A stretch of 64,000 nt of DNA from Mycolicibacterium hassiacum DSM 44199 (GCF_900603025.1 NZ_LR026975.1:4960001-5024000), one strand, 5' to 3'. Positions 44,859 to 54,934 are shown, counted from the stretch's first letter. The notes: generated by a model not told the origin, from the sequence alone. A program made the numbers and translations.

Positions 44859-46189
44859 GTACATCAACGGGCAAGCCGCGCAAGCAGATTCATCTGGCCG
44901 CGCATTTCCCGGGGGTGAACAACACCACGGTGTGGTCGGACCCGGACTCGGGCAGCCAGATCGAGTTCTCCTCGTTCGTGCACCTGGCCCGGACCGCCGA
45001 GCGGGGCCTGTTCGACTTCTTCTTCCTGGCCGAGGGACTGCGGCTGCGCGAACACCGCGGCCGCATCTACGACCTCGATGTGGTGGGACGCCCGGACACC
45101 TTCACCGTGCTGGCCGCGCTGGCCGCGGTCACCGACCGGCTGGGGCTGACCGGCACCATCAACACCACGTTCAACGAACCGTTCGAGGTGGCGCGGCAGT
45201 TCGCCACCCTCGACCACCTCTGTGACGGCCGGGCCGGCTGGAACATGGTCACCACCTCCGACGCGTTCACCGGCGCGAACTTCCGCCGCGGCGGGTTTCT
45301 GGACCATTCCGACCGCTACAAGCGCGCCGAGGAGTTCCTCACCGTCGCCGAGGCGTTCTGGGACAGCTGGGCATCCGACGCGGTGATCGCCGACCGGGAC
45401 CGCGGCGTGTACCTCGACCCGGGGCGGATCCGCACCGTCGAGCACCGCGGTCCGCAGTTCGACGTGCGCGGGATCGCCACCCTGCCGCGCCCGCCCCAGG
45501 GCCGGCCGGTGCTGCTGCAGGCCGGCGACTCCGACGAAGGGCGCAGTTTCGGCGCCAAGTACGCCGACGCGCTGTTCACCGTCCACTCGACGCTGGAGGC
45601 CGGGCAGCGCTACTACGCCGACGTCAAGGCCAGGGCGCGGTCCTACGGGCGAGATCCCGACAAGCTCAAGGTGTTTCCCGCCGCGACCTGTGTCCTCGGC
45701 GACACCGCCGAGGAGGCCGCCGAGCGGGCCCGCCACATCCGCCGTCAGCAGGTCAGCGGGCCGACCGCGATCGCGATGCTCGAGCAGGTGTGGCAGCGCG
45801 ACCTGTCCGGCTACGACCCCGACGGTCCGCTACCCGACATCGAACCCGCCGACGATCCGACCTTCACCCAGGGCCGGGTCCGCCACGGCGACCCGAAGGC
45901 GCTGGCGGCGGCCTGGCGGGCGCGGGCCGAGGCCGAAGGGTTGTCCATCCGCGAGCTGATCATCGAGGTCACCAGCCGCCATCAGTTCGTCGGCACCCCG
46001 GAGCAGGTGGCCGACGAGATAAACCGCCACGTGCAGTCCGACGCCTGCGACGGGTTCATCCTGGTGCCGCATCTGACCCCGCGCGGTCTGGACGAGTTCG
46101 TCGACCGGGTGGTGCCGCTGCTGCAGGAGCGGGGCGTGTACCGCACCGAGTACACCGGGCACACGCTGCGCGAGCACCTGTGTTTGTAG
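44855..46189 (+). CDS. NtaA/SnaA/DszA family flavin monooxygenase (operon gene 4)
   Basis: A 444-residue protein from ATG 44855, full length for the NtaA/SnaA/SoxA(DszA) family (TIGR03860). Landmarks are KQIHLAAHFPGVNN, FFLAEGLRLREHRG, DVVGRPDTFTVLAALAAVT, TINTTFNEPFEVARQFATLDHLCDGRAGWNMVTT and FVGTPEQVADEINRHVQ. Members oxidise nitrilotriacetate, dibenzothiophene sulfone or similar using reduced FMN from a separate reductase. No reductase gene is adjacent. It is the last gene of the operon and ends four bases before the convergent metallo-beta-lactamase gene. Confidence 0.9.
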   Translation: MSTSTGKPRKQIHLAAHFPGVNNTTVWSDPDSGSQIEFSSFVHLARTAERGLFDFFFLAEGLRLREHRGRIYDLDVVGRPDTFTVLAALAAVTDRLGLTGTINTTFNEPFEVARQFATLDHLCDGRAGWNMVTTSDAFTGANFRRGGFLDHSDRYKRAEEFLTVAEAFWDSWASDAVIADRDRGVYLDPGRIRTVEHRGPQFDVRGIATLPRPPQGRPVLLQAGDSDEGRSFGAKYADALFTVHSTLEAGQRYYADVKARARSYGRDPDKLKVFPAATCVLGDTAEEAAERARHIRRQQVSGPTAIAMLEQVWQRDLSGYDPDGPLPDIEPADDPTFTQGRVRHGDPKALAAAWRARAEAEGLSIRELIIEVTSRHQFVGTPEQVADEINRHVQSDACDGFILVPHLTPRGLDEFVDRVVPLLQERGVYRTEYTGHTLREHLCL

Positions 46190-46193
46190 CGGC

Positions 46194-46937
46194 TCAGGCT
46201 GATCTCGCCGCGTCGGCGGCGGCTCGGATCGGGCCCCGCCACACCGGGCCGTGCCCGGGCAGCAGCACCTCGGTGTCGAGCAGCGCGAGCGCGGCCAGGC
46301 TGCGCAGGCAGCCCTCCTGGTCGTGGTTGAACGGCCGCGGCAGCAGCTGCGGGCCGGTGCGGGGCGCCAGCGGATGCCCGGTCACCAGCGCGTCCCCGCT
46401 GACCAGCACGCCGTCCACCAGGTACGAGCAGTGCCCGCCGGTGTGGCCCGGGGTGGGAACGGCCCTCGGTGCTCCCGGCAACGTCGCCGCCACGTCGTCG
46501 GTCAGCGGCTGCGCGGTGGGCACACCCTCGCGGGTCAGCGCCCCCTTGCGGACGATCGCCAGACTCCAGATCAGGTAGCGCGGATGCCAGACCTGTTTGG
46601 CGACATCGACCGGCGAGACCTGTTCCAGGTACTCCCGGCGGGCATGGCCCACCTCGGCGGCGTGGCAGTACACCGGCGTGCCGTGGGTGCGGGCGAACCA
46701 GATGGCCGCACCGAGGTGGTCGACATGCGCATGCGTCAGCAGGATCGCGCGCACGTCGCCGGCGGCGAAACCCACCCGGTGCAGCGACGTCAGGATCTCG
46801 TCGCGGCTGCCCGGATAACCCGCGTCGATCAGCAGCACACCGCTGTCATCGGTGACCAGGGTCCAGTTGACCAGGTCGGTCTGCACGAAGTGGACACGTT
46901 CGGTGATCCGCACAAGCTCGATCCGTGCCGGTGCCAT
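46194..46937 (-). CDS. Metallo-beta-lactamase fold hydrolase (Rv0406c-like)
   Basis: A 247-residue MBL-fold protein from ATG 46937. The metal motif THAHVDHLGAA is the complete HxHxDH. Further ligands are His in TPGHTGGHCSY, Asp in LVSGDALVTG and His in LPGHGPVW. These allow a two-metal centre typical of glyoxalase II-like hydrolases. The substrate is unknown. It is divergent from fgd1 with 36 bases between starts, the same arrangement as Rv0406c–Rv0407. Confidence 0.9.
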   Translation of the reverse strand: MAPARIELVRITERVHFVQTDLVNWTLVTDDSGVLLIDAGYPGSRDEILTSLHRVGFAAGDVRAILLTHAHVDHLGAAIWFARTHGTPVYCHAAEVGHARREYLEQVSPVDVAKQVWHPRYLIWSLAIVRKGALTREGVPTAQPLTDDVAATLPGAPRAVPTPGHTGGHCSYLVDGVLVSGDALVTGHPLAPRTGPQLLPRPFNHDQEGCLRSLAALALLDTEVLLPGHGPVWRGPIRAAADAARSA

Positions 46938-46973
46938 TCCGCGAGTGTATGAGCGGTGGAGTAGAAACGAGAC

Positions 46974-47981
46974 GTGGAGTTGAAACTCGGATACAAGGCG
47001 TCGGCGGAGCAGTTCGGGCCGCGCGAACTCGTCGAACTGGCCGTGGCCGCCGAGGCGCACGGCATGGACAGCGCCACGGTCAGCGATCACTTCCAGCCGT
47101 GGCGGCACAAGGGTGGCCACGCGCCGTTCTCGCTGGCCTGGATGGCCGCCGTCGGGGAACGCACCAAGAAGCTGATCCTGGGCACCTCGGTGCTGACCCC
47201 GACCTTCCGGTACAACCCCGCGGTCATCGCGCAGGCGTTCGCCACCATGGGCTGCCTGTATCCGGGCCGGGTCTTCCTGGGGGTGGGCACCGGTGAGGCG
47301 CTCAACGAGATCGCCACCGGCTTCGAGGGGGAATGGCCGGAGTTCAAGGAGCGGTTCGCCCGGCTGCGCGAGTCGGTGCGGCTGATGCGCGCGCTGTGGG
47401 CCGGTGACCGGGTGGACTTCGAGGGCGAGTACTACCGCACCAAGGGCGCGTCGATCTACGACGTCCCCCCCGACGGCATCCCGGTCTACATCGCCGCCGG
47501 CGGGCCGGTGGTGGCCAAGTACGCCGGCCGCGCCGGGGACGGGTTCATCTGCACCTCGGGCAAGGGCGAGGAACTCTACAAGGACAAGCTGATCCCCGCG
47601 GTCAAGGAAGGCGCCGAGGCGGCCGGCCGCAACCCCGACGACATCGACCGGATGATCGAGATCAAGATCTCCTACGACCCGGATCCGGAGCTCGCGCTGA
47701 ACAACACCCGGTTCTGGGCGCCGCTGTCGCTGACCGCCGAGCAGAAGCACTCCATCGACGACCCGATCGAGATGGAGAAGGCCGCCGACGCGCTGCCGAT
47801 CGAGCAGGTGGCCAAGCGCTGGATCGTCGCCTCGGACCCGGACGAGGCCGTCGAGCAGGTCCGCCAGTACGTCGACTGGGGCCTCAACCACCTGGTGTTC
47901 CACGCCCCCGGCCACGATCAGCGCCGGTTCCTGGAGCTGTTCAAGCGTGACCTGGAACCGCGGCTGCGCCGACTCGGCTGA
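46974..47981 (+). CDS. fgd1: F420-dependent glucose-6-phosphate dehydrogenase
   Basis: A 335-residue enzyme from GTG 46974. It oxidises glucose-6-phosphate to 6-phosphogluconolactone and reduces F420 to F420H2, the supply of reduced F420 for nitroimidazole activation and other reactions. [16 protein letters not shown] contains the Asp/His/Trp of the active site (Asp39, His40 and Trp44 in M. tuberculosis numbering, one more than here). [15 protein letters not shown] holds the catalytic Glu. Lys and Arg residues for phosphate binding lie in [12 protein letters not shown] and the VAKRW region. It matches Rv0407 throughout. Confidence 0.98.
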   Translation: MELKLGYKASAEQFGPRELVELAVAAEAHGMDSATVSDHFQPWRHKGGHAPFSLAWMAAVGERTKKLILGTSVLTPTFRYNPAVIAQAFATMGCLYPGRVFLGVGTGEALNEIATGFEGEWPEFKERFARLRESVRLMRALWAGDRVDFEGEYYRTKGASIYDVPPDGIPVYIAAGGPVVAKYAGRAGDGFICTSGKGEELYKDKLIPAVKEGAEAAGRNPDDIDRMIEIKISYDPDPELALNNTRFWAPLSLTAEQKHSIDDPIEMEKAADALPIEQVAKRWIVASDPDEAVEQVRQYVDWGLNHLVFHAPGHDQRRFLELFKRDLEPRLRRLG

Positions 47982-48014
47982 TTCGGTGTACCGCCGAAGG
48001 TCCGTATCGACAAC

Positions 48015-48971
48015 GTGATTCGTCACCTTGCGACCGCCGCGGGGGTGCTCGCATCGCTCCTCGCCGCGGTCGCCCTGCTGATCCGGTTCGTGCCGATCCG
48101 CAGCGAGGTCGTGCTGGCGCTGGCCGCCGCCGCCCCTTACCTGACGGCCGCGGCGGTCCTCGGGCTGGTCTGCTTCGTCGTCGCCCGCCGCCGGCCGGCG
48201 ACCGTGGTGGCCGCCATTCTGTGCGTGGCGCTGATCGTGTTGCTGCTGCCCCGCTATCTCGGTCCGGATCCGGCGCCCGCGAACTCGGTACCGGTCCGGG
48301 TGCTGAGCCTGAACCTCGGTATGGGACAGGCGGATCCGCAGTCGGTCCGATCGGCCGCCGAGTCGGCCGATGTGCTGGTGCTGCAGGAACTCACCCCGCA
48401 GGCCGCGCACGGGCTGGCCCAGGCCGGAATCGAGGAGGTGTTCGCCCACCGGGTCATCGAACCGCGGCCCGGTGCCGCCGGGATCGGCGTCTACAGCCGC
48501 TATCCGATCGTCGACCACACGATCGTCCCCGGTTATTCGATGCCGATGCTGCGGGCGCGGCTGGAGATCGACGGGGTGCCGCTGCGCGCCACGGTGCTGG
48601 CCGTGCACATCGCCGCGCCGCTGGTGTCCCCGCTGCAGTACTTCACCGCCGACATCGACCGCTTCCCGCAGACGCTGCGCGACGTCGCCCGGGACGCCGG
48701 TCCGGGGCCGGTGATCGTGGCGGGCGACTTCAACGCGACCCGCGACATGCTGCCGTTCCGCCGGCTGCTCGACACCGGCTACCACGACGCCGCCGAACAG
48801 GCCGGCGCCGGGCTGGTCCGCACGTTCCCGAGCGGGCGGCGCTACCCGCCGCTGCTCGGGATCGACCACGTGCTGGTCCGCAACTGCGTGGCGACCTCGG
48901 CGGCGACGGTCCCGGTCGCCGGATCCGATCACCGCGGTCTGCTGGCCACCGTGCAGGTCCCGGTTGAGTAA
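48015..48971 (+). CDS. Endonuclease/exonuclease/phosphatase (EEP) family membrane protein
   Basis: A 318-residue protein from GTG 48015. Three hydrophobic segments (about residues 5–25, 32–58 and 65–80) are followed by an EEP domain outside the membrane. Catalytic motifs are VRVLSLNLGMG, VLVLQELTP (metal-binding Glu), VIVAGDFNATRDM (Asp/Asn) and VAGSDHRGL (Asp-His). The C-terminal domain belongs to the DNase I/sphingomyelinase superfamily and may cleave phosphodiesters in lipids or nucleic acids outside the cell. The substrate is unknown. It lies 33 bases after fgd1 and could be co-transcribed. Confidence 0.87.
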   Translation: MIRHLATAAGVLASLLAAVALLIRFVPIRSEVVLALAAAAPYLTAAAVLGLVCFVVARRRPATVVAAILCVALIVLLLPRYLGPDPAPANSVPVRVLSLNLGMGQADPQSVRSAAESADVLVLQELTPQAAHGLAQAGIEEVFAHRVIEPRPGAAGIGVYSRYPIVDHTIVPGYSMPMLRARLEIDGVPLRATVLAVHIAAPLVSPLQYFTADIDRFPQTLRDVARDAGPGPVIVAGDFNATRDMLPFRRLLDTGYHDAAEQAGAGLVRTFPSGRRYPPLLGIDHVLVRNCVATSAATVPVAGSDHRGLLATVQVPVE

Positions 48972-48998
48972 TCCCGCCGGTACGCCGACCGAGCGCCT

Positions 48999-50957
48999 TT
49001 ACCCCGCAACGTGTTCGGCGTGCCACTCGGCCTGCATGGTCAGCAGCGCCATCACATCCATCGCCGGGGTGTCCGGATCGAGTTCGCGGTACCGCTGATA
49101 GACGTTGACGACGACACGTTCGGCGTCCAGCCAGTCGGCGTAGGGCCCCAGGTCGATGGTGTCGGCGGCCTCGCGGAACGGCAGCCCGCGCCGGTAGGCG
49201 TCGTCGGTCTGCTCGATGAGGTGCTCGAAATAGCCTCGCACGGCCCGGATTCCGTCCGGGTCGGTGACCGGGCCGTGACCGGGAACGACGGTGTCGGCGT
49301 CCAGCGCGAGCATGGCGTCGCAGGCGGCGATCCAGTTGGCGATCGGACCGGCCCACACGATCGGGGTACAGCCGATGAACAGCAGATCGCCGGCGAACAG
49401 CACCCCCGCGTCCGGGACATGCACCACGGTGTCGGCGGCGGTGTGCGCGGGGCCCAGGTTGAGCAGCGTCACCGGCCGGCCGCCGACCTGCAGCTCCATC
49501 CGCTTGTCGAAGGTGTGGTCGGCGTTGCGGATCGTGATGCCGCTGAAGTCGAAGTGCCCGAACCGATCCCGGGTGTAAGGCGTGGCGACCGGCCCCAGGT
49601 CGACGACTTGGACGAAGGCCAGCATCTCCGGGGCCATCTCGTGGTCGATCTCGTCCTTGGTGTCGCGGGCGGCGATGATCCGCACCGACGGGTCCAGCAG
49701 CTGGTTGCCGTGGGTGTGGTCGCCGTTGCAGTGGGTGATCACCATGTCGCTGATCGGTGCCCGCTCGGTGATCGGCCGCATGGCGTCGAGCATCTCCCGG
49801 GTCAGCGCCAGGTCGAACAGCGTGTCGACCAGCAGCGACGCGCCGTCGCCGGCCACCAATCCGGCGTTGCTCCAACCGTATCCACCGTCCGGCAGGGTCC
49901 AGGCCCACACCTTGTCGCCGACCTCGTGCAGCCCGCGCCGGTACGGCACCTTGGCCGGGGCCGGGTTGACCCGGGTCGGGGCCGGGGCGGCATCGGGATT
50001 GGCGCGCGGCGGCAGCGGTGCGGGGGCGGGCCGGTGCCGGACGATCTGGCGGGTCTCGCCGAGTCCCTGCACCCGCAGCGTGACCTCGTCGCCGTCGCGC
50101 AGCCAACCGCGGAAACCGGCCAGGTTCGTCATGTCCAGGTGTTCGACCAGCGTGCAGGTCGGCACCGTTCCGGAACCGAAAACCTCGCCGGGATACAGGT
50201 ATACGCCCCGCGACGCGTAGGAGATCACCTCGGCGAAGGTCCAGTCCATCGCGGCGGTGGTGCCGGAGCCGATCACCTCGCCGTTGACCAGCGCCGTCAC
50301 CGCCAGATCCAGCCTGCCGTCGCCGGTGCGGTACTGCTCGAGCTCGTCGGGGGTCACCAGGTACGGGCCCAGCGTGATCCCGCTGTCCTTGCCCTTGGCC
50401 TGGCCGATGCCGAGCTGGCTCTCCAGGGTCTGCAGATCGCGCGCCGACCAGTCGTTGAAGATGGTGTAGCCGATGATCGCCTGCTCGGCCTGTTCGACGG
50501 TCAGATCCGTCCCCCCGGTGCCGATCACCGCGGCGATCTCGAGTTCGAAGTCCTGCCAAGCGCTTCCGGGTGCGGTGGGCACCTCCTGGTACGGCCCGAA
50601 CACGCCGCTGGGGTTGGCGAAGTAGAACGCCGGCACCCGGTACCAGGTGTCCCTGAGCACCCGGCCGCCGCCCAGTGCGGCCTGACAGTTGCGCATGTGG
50701 TCCAGGAAGCACAGGCTGTCGCGGATCGCCGGCGGCCGGGGGATCGGGGCCCGCAACTCCACGTTCGACACCGGCACCACCTCGGCCGGATCGTGGATGG
50801 CCCGCTCACCGGCCTGAAGCAGTCCCTCGGCGCCAAGCGCGACCAGCTCGATCAGCCGGGCGCCGTGCGGCAGCGCGTGGATGGTCGCCTGGCTGCCCTC
50901 GCCGACCACCACACCGACCCGGTCGCCGCCGCTGGTTCGATAAGTCGCCCACCGCAT
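48999..50957 (-). CDS. Fusion of FAH-family hydrolase and metallo-beta-lactamase fold protein
   Basis: A 652-residue two-domain protein from ATG 50957. Residues 1–305 are an FAH-family hydrolase/isomerase, with metal ligands in WQDFELEIAAVIG (Glu138, Glu140) and FNDWSARD (Asp169), plus the GKDSGITLGPYLVTPDE strand. A Pro/Ala linker (about 309–336) leads to an MBL domain (about 340–652). Its motif is THCNGDHTHGN: His409, Asn411, Asp413, His414, so the second His of HxHxDH is Asn. His505 (GPAHT), Asp524 (FAGD) and His561 (PGHGP) are present. A C–C bond or ester hydrolase acting in two steps on one degradation product is an inference. Confidence 0.85.
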   Translation of the reverse strand: MRWATYRTSGGDRVGVVVGEGSQATIHALPHGARLIELVALGAEGLLQAGERAIHDPAEVVPVSNVELRAPIPRPPAIRDSLCFLDHMRNCQAALGGGRVLRDTWYRVPAFYFANPSGVFGPYQEVPTAPGSAWQDFELEIAAVIGTGGTDLTVEQAEQAIIGYTIFNDWSARDLQTLESQLGIGQAKGKDSGITLGPYLVTPDELEQYRTGDGRLDLAVTALVNGEVIGSGTTAAMDWTFAEVISYASRGVYLYPGEVFGSGTVPTCTLVEHLDMTNLAGFRGWLRDGDEVTLRVQGLGETRQIVRHRPAPAPLPPRANPDAAPAPTRVNPAPAKVPYRRGLHEVGDKVWAWTLPDGGYGWSNAGLVAGDGASLLVDTLFDLALTREMLDAMRPITERAPISDMVITHCNGDHTHGNQLLDPSVRIIAARDTKDEIDHEMAPEMLAFVQVVDLGPVATPYTRDRFGHFDFSGITIRNADHTFDKRMELQVGGRPVTLLNLGPAHTAADTVVHVPDAGVLFAGDLLFIGCTPIVWAGPIANWIAACDAMLALDADTVVPGHGPVTDPDGIRAVRGYFEHLIEQTDDAYRRGLPFREAADTIDLGPYADWLDAERVVVNVYQRYRELDPDTPAMDVMALLTMQAEWHAEHVAG

Positions 50958-51109
50958 GTCGATCGCTCCTACCTGTTGTGTGCAGGCCAGCGTAGGAACT
51001 GGTGGTCGGTGTGTAAAGCAGCCGTGTCAGGCACGGGCGGGCAGCGGTCGGCCGGGGCGACCGGCGGGCCGGAATGGCTTTCGCCGGGCCGATAAGGCAC
51101 GCTTAGACC
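50958..51109. other. Divergent promoter region between FAH–MBL fusion and pta
   Basis: This 152-base gap holds the promoters of both genes. An inverted repeat TCCTAC (50967–50972) with GTAGGA (50992–50997), enclosing a smaller CCTG…CAGG pair, lies just upstream of the fusion gene and could bind a regulator. Nothing else stands out. Confidence 0.4.
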
Positions 51110-53209
51110 GTGGTCGACGCCGACAATTCCACCCCAGCAGGCGGCATCTCCGGGATCTACATCGCCTCGCCCGAGGGCGACACCGGCAAGTCGACCGTCG
51201 CGCTCGGCATCCTCAACCGGTTGGTCGCCACCGTGCCGCGGGTCGGGGTGTTCCGGCCGGTCACCCGCCTCGGTGAGGCCCGCGACTACATCCTGGAGCT
51301 GCTGCTGGCCAAGGCCAGCGCCGAACTGGACTACGAGGACTGCGTCGGGGTCTCCTACCAGCAGCTGCACGAGGATCCGGACGGCGCCATCGCCGAGATC
51401 GTCGACCGCTACCACCGGGTCGCCGAACGCTGCGATCGGGTGCTGGTGGTGGGCAGCGACTACACCGACGTCGCTACCCCCAGCGAACTGTCCACCAACG
51501 CCCGGATCGCGGCCAATCTCGGGGTCCCGGTCGTCCTCACGGTCAAGGCCAAGAACCGCACCCCCGAACAGGTGGCCGAACTGGTGGAGATCTGCCTGGG
51601 CGAGCTGGCCGCCCAGCACGCCCACACCGCCGCGGTGGTGGCCAACCGCTGCGATCCGGATCGGCTGCGGGAGGTGGCGGCGGCGCTGGAACCGCTGGCC
51701 CCGAAGTGCTACACGCTGCCCGAGGAACCGCTGCTGGTCGCCCCGTCGGTGGCCGAACTGCAGCAGGCGGTGGAGGGCACGCTGATCAGCGGCGACCCGG
51801 CGCTGCTGTCCCGCGAGGCGATGGATCTCATGGTCGCCGGCATGACCGCCGAACGGGTGCTGGAGCGGCTCAGCGAAGGGGTGGCGGTGATCGCGGCCGC
51901 CGACCGCTCCGACGTGGTGCTGGCGTTGGCCAGTGCCCATGCCGCCGAAGGCTTTCCGTCGCTGTCCTGCATGATCCTCAACGGCGGGCTGGAGCTGCAC
52001 CCGGCGATCGCCGCGCTGGTGACGGGGCTGAGACTGCGGCTGCCGATCATCACCACCCGGTTCCGCACCTTCGAGACCGCGAGCCGGGTGGCCTCGGCGC
52101 GGGGTCGGGTGACCGCCGAGTCGGTGCGCAAGATCGACACCGCGCTGGAGCTGATGGAGACGCACGTCGACATCGATGATCTGTTGGCACAGTTGGCCAT
52201 TCCGTTCCCGGAGGTGGTCACCCCGCAGATGTTCACCTACCGGCTGCTGGAACAGGCCCGCGCCGACCGGCGCCGGATCGTGCTGCCCGAAGGCGACGAC
52301 GACCGCATCCTCACCGCCGCCAGCCGGCTGCTGCACCGCGGGGTGGCCGATCTGACCATCCTCGGCGACGAATCGGCGGTGCGGGGCCGTGCCGCCGAAC
52401 TGGGTCTGGACATCTCCGCGGCGACCGTGCTCGACCCGCAGACCAGCGAGCTGTGCGACCGGTTCGCCGAACAGTACGCCCGGCTGCGCGCCCACAAGGG
52501 GGTGACGCTGGAGCAGGCGCGCGAAATCATCCAGGACGTCTCGTATTTCGGGACCATGCTGGTGTACAACGACATGGTCGACGGCATGGTGTCGGGGGCC
52601 AAGCACACCACCGCGCACACCGTCCGCCCGGCGTTCGAGATCATTCGCACCCAGGACGGGGTGTCCACGGTGTCCAGCATCTTCCTGATGTGCCTGGCCG
52701 ACCGGGTGCTGGCCTACGGCGACTGCGCGATCGTGCCGGACCCGACGGCCGAGCAACTTGCCGACATCGCGATCAGCTCGGCACGCACCGCGGCCAAGTT
52801 CGGCATCGAGCCGCGGGTCGCGATGCTGAGCTACTCGACCGGAACCAGCGGCAGCGGTGCGGACGTCGACAAGGTCAGGACAGCAACGGAATTGGTGCGA
52901 CAGCGGGAGCCGGACCTGCCGGTCGAGGGGCCGATTCAGTACGACGCCGCGGTGGATCCGACGGTGGCCGCCGCCAAGATGCCCGACTCACCGGTCGCCG
53001 GGCGCGCCACCGTGCTGATCTTCCCCGACCTCAACACCGGCAACAACACCTACAAGGCGGTGCAGCGCAGCGCCGGGGCGATCGCGATCGGTCCGGTGCT
53101 GCAGGGGTTGCGCAAACCGGTCAACGACCTGTCCCGCGGCGCGCTGGTGGAGGACATCGTCAACACCGTCGCGATCACCGCGATCCAGGCGCAGGACGGT
53201 CCGCGATGA
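51110..53209 (+). CDS. pta: Phosphate acetyltransferase (long form)
   Basis: A 699-residue enzyme from GTG 51110. It interconverts acetyl-CoA and acetyl phosphate. Residues about 8–200 are a BioD-like P-loop domain ([19 protein letters not shown]). A DRTGG domain (about 215–330) follows, and the catalytic PTA domain (about 370–695) contains [36 protein letters not shown] and [17 protein letters not shown]. This is the three-domain form of M. tuberculosis Rv0408. Its stop overlaps the ackA start (ATGA). Confidence 0.97.
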   Translation: MVDADNSTPAGGISGIYIASPEGDTGKSTVALGILNRLVATVPRVGVFRPVTRLGEARDYILELLLAKASAELDYEDCVGVSYQQLHEDPDGAIAEIVDRYHRVAERCDRVLVVGSDYTDVATPSELSTNARIAANLGVPVVLTVKAKNRTPEQVAELVEICLGELAAQHAHTAAVVANRCDPDRLREVAAALEPLAPKCYTLPEEPLLVAPSVAELQQAVEGTLISGDPALLSREAMDLMVAGMTAERVLERLSEGVAVIAAADRSDVVLALASAHAAEGFPSLSCMILNGGLELHPAIAALVTGLRLRLPIITTRFRTFETASRVASARGRVTAESVRKIDTALELMETHVDIDDLLAQLAIPFPEVVTPQMFTYRLLEQARADRRRIVLPEGDDDRILTAASRLLHRGVADLTILGDESAVRGRAAELGLDISAATVLDPQTSELCDRFAEQYARLRAHKGVTLEQAREIIQDVSYFGTMLVYNDMVDGMVSGAKHTTAHTVRPAFEIIRTQDGVSTVSSIFLMCLADRVLAYGDCAIVPDPTAEQLADIAISSARTAAKFGIEPRVAMLSYSTGTSGSGADVDKVRTATELVRQREPDLPVEGPIQYDAAVDPTVAAAKMPDSPVAGRATVLIFPDLNTGNNTYKAVQRSAGAIAIGPVLQGLRKPVNDLSRGALVEDIVNTVAITAIQAQDGPR

Positions 53210-54414
53210 GTGCGCCCCGCACCGTCCTGGTCATCAACTCCGGCTCCTCGTCGCTGAAATGCCAACTCATCGAACCGGATTCGGGCGTATCGCGGGCCGA
53301 CGGAACGATCGAGCGGATCGGGGAGGACTCCGGTCTGGCCGGGATGACCGTCGGCGACCGGGAGGTGCGCCGCGACGGGCCGCCGATCCCCGACCACGAT
53401 GCCGCGCTGCGCACGGCGTTCGCGTTGCTGGAACAGGCCGGTGCGGCGCTGGACAGCGTGAACCTGGTCGCGGTCGGGCACCGGGCGGTGCACGGCGGGC
53501 GCAGCTTCTTCGAGCCGACGCCGGTCACCGACGCGCTGATCGCCAAGATGCGTGAGCTGGCCCCGCTGGCGCCGCTGCACAACCCGCCCGCGGTGCTCGG
53601 GATGGAGGTGGCGCGCCGGTTGCTGCCCGATCTCCCGCACATCGCGGTCTTCGACACCGCGTTCTTCCATCACCTGCCCACGCCGGCGGCGACCTACGCC
53701 ATCGACCGCGAACTCGCGGAGAGATGGCACATCCGCCGCTACGGGTTCCACGGCACCAGCCACCGCTACGTCAGCGAACAGGCCGCGGAGTTCCTCGGTG
53801 TCCCGTTGCGCGAGCTGAACCAGATCGTGCTGCACCTGGGCAACGGCGCGTCGGCGGCGGCGATCGCCGGCGGCCGCCCGGTGGACACCTCGATGGGGCT
53901 GACCCCGCTCGAGGGCCTGGTGATGGGCACCCGGCCCGGTGACGTGGACGCCGGCATCATCCTGTACCTGGCCCGGACCGCGGGCATGACCGTCGACGAG
54001 ATCGACGCGATGCTCAACCGCCACTCCGGGGTGTACGGCCTGGGCGGACAGGTCGACTTCCGCGAACTGCATAAGCGCATCGCCGCCGGGGACGCCGCGG
54101 CCAAGCTGGCCTACGACGTCTACATTCACCGGTTGCGCAAGTACATCGGGGCGTATCTGGCGGTGCTCGGCCACGCCGACGTCATCGTGTTCACCGCGGG
54201 TGTGGGGGAGAACGACCCCGCGGTGCGCCGCGATGCGCTGGCCGGGCTGGACGGACTGGGGATCGAGGTCGACGACGAACTCAACGAGAGCCCGGTGCGC
54301 ACCGCCCGGCGCATCTCGACCGCCGATTCGCCGACCACGGTGCTGGTCGTCCCCACCAACGAGGAACTCGCGATCGCCCGCGACTGCGTGGCCGTGCTCG
54401 ACGCCGCGTCCTAG
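53206..54414 (+). CDS. ackA: Acetate kinase
   Basis: A 402-residue ASKHA-fold kinase from ATG 53206. It forms ATP and acetate from acetyl phosphate, or the reverse. [15 protein letters not shown] is the N-terminal phosphate loop, GHRAVHGG and FDTAFFH hold active-site Arg/Asp residues, [11 protein letters not shown] the substrate His, [12 protein letters not shown] the nucleotide loop, and [10 protein letters not shown] the C-terminal motif. Coupled to pta, it makes the overflow and reuse pathway for acetate. It matches Rv0409. Confidence 0.97.
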   Translation: MSAPRTVLVINSGSSSLKCQLIEPDSGVSRADGTIERIGEDSGLAGMTVGDREVRRDGPPIPDHDAALRTAFALLEQAGAALDSVNLVAVGHRAVHGGRSFFEPTPVTDALIAKMRELAPLAPLHNPPAVLGMEVARRLLPDLPHIAVFDTAFFHHLPTPAATYAIDRELAERWHIRRYGFHGTSHRYVSEQAAEFLGVPLRELNQIVLHLGNGASAAAIAGGRPVDTSMGLTPLEGLVMGTRPGDVDAGIILYLARTAGMTVDEIDAMLNRHSGVYGLGGQVDFRELHKRIAAGDAAAKLAYDVYIHRLRKYIGAYLAVLGHADVIVFTAGVGENDPAVRRDALAGLDGLGIEVDDELNESPVRTARRISTADSPTTVLVVPTNEELAIARDCVAVLDAAS

Positions 54415-54508
54415 CGCGCTTGCTGCGGTCGTCGGGTGTGTGGTTTCGTTCGCGACACGCCGCGCGGGCGTACCGGTTTGCACATTCGCGAAGGATCGGA
54501 CCCGCGCA

Positions 54509-54934
54509 TCACACGGTCGTCGCGTGCCCGGCCCCGACCCGGTCGAGCAGCGAGTCGGATTCCTCGAGCGGCAACGTGTGCTCGGTGTCGCAGATCTGCA
54601 GCAGGCGGCGCACCTGGCGGCCGGCACGCAGTGACCACGAGGTGCCCTGACCCTGGCAGAGCACGTTGATGTTGTGCAGTGCGGCGTAGCCGGCGGCGCC
54701 GAAGAAATCGACCAGTCGCAGGTCGACGATCAGGCGGCGGGACCCGGTGAGGTGACGCTCCACGTAGCCGGCGAAACTACGGCTGTTGGCGGCGTCGACC
54801 TCGCCTTCGACGGTGACCACCACCGATCCGGGCGACGGGCGGGTCGCCGAGAACGTCGCGTGGTGATGGGATTCCGGCCGATCGAGCGTGCGGGGATCGG
54901 GGCGGAACACCCGGCGGGTGCTGAGTTCGGCCAT
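54509..54934 (-). CDS. STAS domain (anti-anti-sigma factor-like) protein
   Basis: A 141-residue protein from ATG 54934, with GAGGAG upstream; an in-frame start at 54970 would add 12 residues. Residues about 25–125 are a STAS domain (VVVTVEGEVDAANSRSFAGYVERHL, LIVDLRLVDFFGAAGYAALHNI, WSLRAGRQVRRLLQICD). In SpoIIAA-type partners of anti-sigma kinases, the phosphorylated Ser lies in DSSG. Here the matching segment is FFGAAG, with Ala81 in that position. It may act as a permanently active antagonist of an anti-sigma factor, or serve another scaffold role. Gene neighbours give no clue. Confidence 0.85.
   Translation of the reverse strand: MAELSTRRVFRPDPRTLDRPESHHHATFSATRPSPGSVVVTVEGEVDAANSRSFAGYVERHLTGSRRLIVDLRLVDFFGAAGYAALHNINVLCQGQGTSWSLRAGRQVRRLLQICDTEHTLPLEESDSLLDRVGAGHATTV

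Noticed and set aside
46938..48932. Apparent N-terminal extension of the metallo-beta-lactamase gene through fgd1 and the EEP gene
   Set aside because: The extra 665 codons are antisense to two clear genes and have no motif; the MBL fold begins at the ATG at 46937.
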